Positions 32,851-34,307 of a stretch of 34,307 nucleotides of DNA are shown here, in pieces. This DNA comes from an uncultured Bacilli bacterium. GTDB lineage: Bacteria > Bacillota_I > Bacilli_A > RF39 > UBA660. The first letter of the stretch is position 1. Each line of letters begins with the position of its first letter. The stretch covers positions 1 through 34,307 of the forward strand of contig CALVVW010000008.1 in NCBI GenBank assembly GCA_944364005.1, in the 5' to 3' direction. Under the pieces are notes generated by a model. It ran no database searches, was not told where the DNA came from, and saw nothing but the letters and a program-made list of their open reading frames with translations. Position numbers and translations under genes: made by a program.

Positions 32851-33433
32851 ATAATAGTTCTACTTCTTTTTCTTTTTGCTTTTTTTGTTTTAATTCTTCT
32901 TCCGCTTCTTCTTCTCCATATTTAATTACTATAATTAATGCATAGATTTGATACATAAAAATTAGCAAAATAGGTAAAATAACTAATAATAAGAAGCCTA
33001 ATCTTGATTCTAAAATATCTAATATTCCTCCAACGTTATTATAAATAGTAGAATATTTTCCGATAACTCTAGTTGTGGCAATTGTCGATTCATCGTCATC
33101 ATCTAATTTATATAAAGACATATTTTCTTCTGAGGTTATTTCTTCTTTAATATGTGCTGTTTTAATAATATATTCATTATTGGCTGTTGCATAATAATAG
33201 ATTTTATCACCAACATTCATATCATTTTTTGTCTCTTTTACTAGTAATAAATCTTTTTCTTTTGTTTCTGGTAAATATTGTTGTAAATCTTCATTGATTG
33301 TAATTAGTGTCATATCTCCTAATTGTGTAAATCCATATTTATTTTTACATAGTAAGCATGCTGTAATACAAATTACATACACAATAATAATTACTTGTAA
33401 TACTCCCCAGCAACCTTTTAAGAATTTTTTCAT
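32849..33433 (-). CDS. Degenerate SipW-like signal peptidase paralogue (second)
   Basis: A 194-aa membrane protein whose order of segments follows the active SipW at 26220 almost piece by piece: an N-terminal helix (about 10-30), an FTQLGDMTLITINED block where SipW has IFGYRIFTVATGSM, NVGDKIYYY for IGDDITYL, IIKTAHIKEEI for IVTHRIIDI, RVIGKY for IYGKVLG, and a C-terminal helix (about 144-168) with a charged tail. The nucleophilic serine block is lost and the histidine is shifted, so cleavage activity is unlikely. It has its own promoter region and terminator, immediately upstream of the TasA-like operon, which suggests a role in handling those proteins. The alignment is by eye. Confidence 0.68.
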   Translation of the reverse strand: MKKFLKGCWGVLQVIIIVYVICITACLLCKNKYGFTQLGDMTLITINEDLQQYLPETKEKDLLLVKETKNDMNVGDKIYYYATANNEYIIKTAHIKEEITSEENMSLYKLDDDDESTIATTRVIGKYSTIYNNVGGILDILESRLGFLLLVILPILLIFMYQIYALIIVIKYGEEEAEEELKQKKQKEKEVELL

Positions 33434-33455
33434 CTGTTCACCCGCTTCTATTTTC

Positions 33456-33472
33456 TACTCTATATTAGAGTA
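33456..33472. promoter_or_regulatory. Operator-like palindrome upstream of the degenerate peptidase gene
   Basis: TACTCTA-TAT-TAGAGTA is a perfect 7+3+7 inverted repeat, 22 nt before the start codon. A possible - strand -35 TTGAAA lies upstream (complement of 33490-33495). The -10 is not clear. A repressor site is possible. Confidence 0.4.
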
Positions 33473-33535
33473 CCATATTTATTTTCTTTTTTCAAGGTTA
33501 AAAGAAAAGTATGTCAATCATTTTCTAAAATAAAC

Positions 33536-33587
33536 AAAAAAAGCAGTACTTTATAGTCGATATTCTTCGCTATATCGTAGTGCTTTT
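33536..33587. terminator. Terminator after the 180-aa gene
   Basis: AAAAGCAGTAC (33539-33549) pairs with GTAGTGCTTTT (33577-33587; one mismatch) around an inner stem near CGATAT/ATATCG, with A-runs and T-runs on both sides, so it could act in both directions. It lies 17 nt past the stop of the gene at 33605. Confidence 0.65.
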
Positions 33588-33604
33588 ATTTTATCATTTT
33601 ACTA

Positions 33605-34147
33605 TTATTTAATAACTTTTGTATTATTTCCTTGAACTTTTTTTGGCATATTTGAAGATAAATTTTTCCAGTTTCCATCGAATTCGTATACCTCTGTTTT
33701 TTCTGAACTAGAATCATAATCTACACCTTTATTCGTGTGTCCACGATGTTCAATAGTTGTTGTTGTTACTTCTAGTTCTCCGTTATTATTTGGATAAAAG
33801 TAAGTATTGATATCTTCGGTTTCAACATATCCTTCAAATTCTCCAGATATTTCCTCAACAGAACCAACATAATATCCTACATGTTTATGAACACGAACAG
33901 AAGCAATTGAGGTATTATCATCATTAAGTTGAATTGTTGTGCTCAAACTATATGTTGAATCATTTGAGTCTTGGTCATATCTTTCATCGAATATTACATG
34001 GAACCAAGAGTCTTTATTTTCCTTATCATCTTTTATCATGGTGAGATATTCTTTGTTTTCATATCCACAAAATTTTGTAGCGGCTACTGCTATTTCTAAA
34101 ATATCTAAATATTTCTCCGCTACTATTTCTTTATCTAATTTTTTCAT
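33605..34147 (-). CDS. Unrecognised 180-aa protein
   Basis: ATG at 34147 follows AAGGGGGAATTAGCG. There is no signal peptide or membrane helix, so it is probably cytosolic. The first about 25 residues form an amphipathic helix (EIVAEKYLDILEIAVAATKF). The rest is beta-rich, acidic and polar (WFHVIFDERYDQD, SYSL-type strands, EFEGYVETEDINTYFYP, TTTTIEHRGHTN) with a glycine- and threonine-rich middle, resembling an antiparallel beta-sandwich or a small beta-barrel. The family is not recognised. It is transcribed alone from a consensus promoter, and is separated from the secretion island by a strong hairpin. Confidence 0.65.
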   Translation of the reverse strand: MKKLDKEIVAEKYLDILEIAVAATKFCGYENKEYLTMIKDDKENKDSWFHVIFDERYDQDSNDSTYSLSTTIQLNDDNTSIASVRVHKHVGYYVGSVEEISGEFEGYVETEDINTYFYPNNNGELEVTTTTIEHRGHTNKGVDYDSSSEKTEVYEFDGNWKNLSSNMPKKVQGNNTKVIK

Positions 34148-34180
34148 TCGCTAATTCCCCCTTATTTTGAATGTGGATTT

Positions 34181-34209
34181 ACTTTATCATAAAATTTTAA
34201 CTATGTCAA
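34181..34209 (-). promoter_or_regulatory. Promoter of the 180-aa gene
   Basis: On the - strand TTGACA (complement of 34204-34209), 17-nt spacer, TAAAGT (complement of 34181-34186). The leader is about 27 nt. Confidence 0.65.
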
Positions 34210-34307
34210 TTCATTTAGATTAATAAAAAAGAAAATTGTAGATTTTTATTTGGAATTCCGTTTTATGACAAAAAACTGAAATAAGTCTGATAGTAGTATA
34301 ATATATA

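Noticed and set aside
1..34307. UGA read as tryptophan (Mollicutes code)
   Set aside because: TGA is used as a stop for the relaxase and ATPase genes at natural ends, and TGG encodes the conserved tryptophans.
1..34307. CRISPR array
   Set aside because: No regularly spaced repeat of 24-40 nt is visible; the repeats seen are low-complexity AT tracts or short integrase sites.

Overview
The window is strongly AT-rich, with Shine-Dalgarno-led genes, extended -10 promoters (TGnTATAAT) and many intrinsic terminators. TGA is used as a stop (for example the relaxase stop at 3005-3007) and TGG for tryptophan, so the standard bacterial code applies. Gene content (pyruvate:ferredoxin oxidoreductase, RecG, SipW-type signal peptidase with TasA-like substrates, PssD/PssE-like glycosyltransferases, MobV mobilizable element) suggests a low-GC Firmicute, probably an uncultured gut Bacilli lineage of the RF39/'Mollicutes-like' kind. 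That placement is an inference from gene content, not from a marker gene.

Layout. (1) 1-about 4460, + strand: the right part of an integrated mobilizable element: the tail of a winged-helix-like protein, a DUF3173-like small DNA-binding protein, a RepA-like ATPase, a hairpin-packed non-coding stretch (1369-1579), a MobV/Pre relaxase and a tyrosine integrase followed by three direct repeats (putative arm sites). (2) 4480-11406, mostly - strand: a GNAT protein, recG, a 429-nt intergenic region that appears to hold an unrecognised stand-alone small RNA on the + strand (about 7780-7918), and nifJ. (3) 11491-17343, - strand: envelope functions: an SGNH hydrolase fused to a two-helix membrane module, a GNAT enzyme, a membrane-anchored phosphodiester glycosidase, a small membrane protein, and an exopolysaccharide-type set (PssE/Alg13-GtrA fusion, PssD/Alg14, GT4). 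(4) 17408-23712, - strand: a degenerate signal peptidase, a Pro/Gln/Met-rich membrane-anchored protein, and the run PlsC-like - hybrid histidine kinase - RNA methyltransferase - pseudouridine synthase. (5) 23879-33433: a secretion island: a lipoprotein, five divergent TasA-like proteins with SipW-type signal segments, one apparently active SipW signal peptidase, one degenerate SipW paralogue, and a membrane-anchored McrB-like AAA+ ATPase with a DUF2357 partner and an unknown 352-aa protein. (6) 33605-34147: one unrecognised cytosolic protein.

The most striking arrangement is the - strand operon 30548->25487: unknown protein - membrane McrB-like ATPase - DUF2357 - SipW - TasA-like. The genes are joined by 2- to 17-nt gaps or overlaps, read from one good promoter and closed by one terminator. 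McrB/DUF2357 pairs are usually thought of as restriction-type modules. Here no nuclease motif is visible, the ATPase has membrane helices, and the pair is hard-wired to a SipW/TasA export system. I propose it as a candidate undescribed ATPase-assisted surface-fibre or envelope system; this is inference from gene order and motifs.
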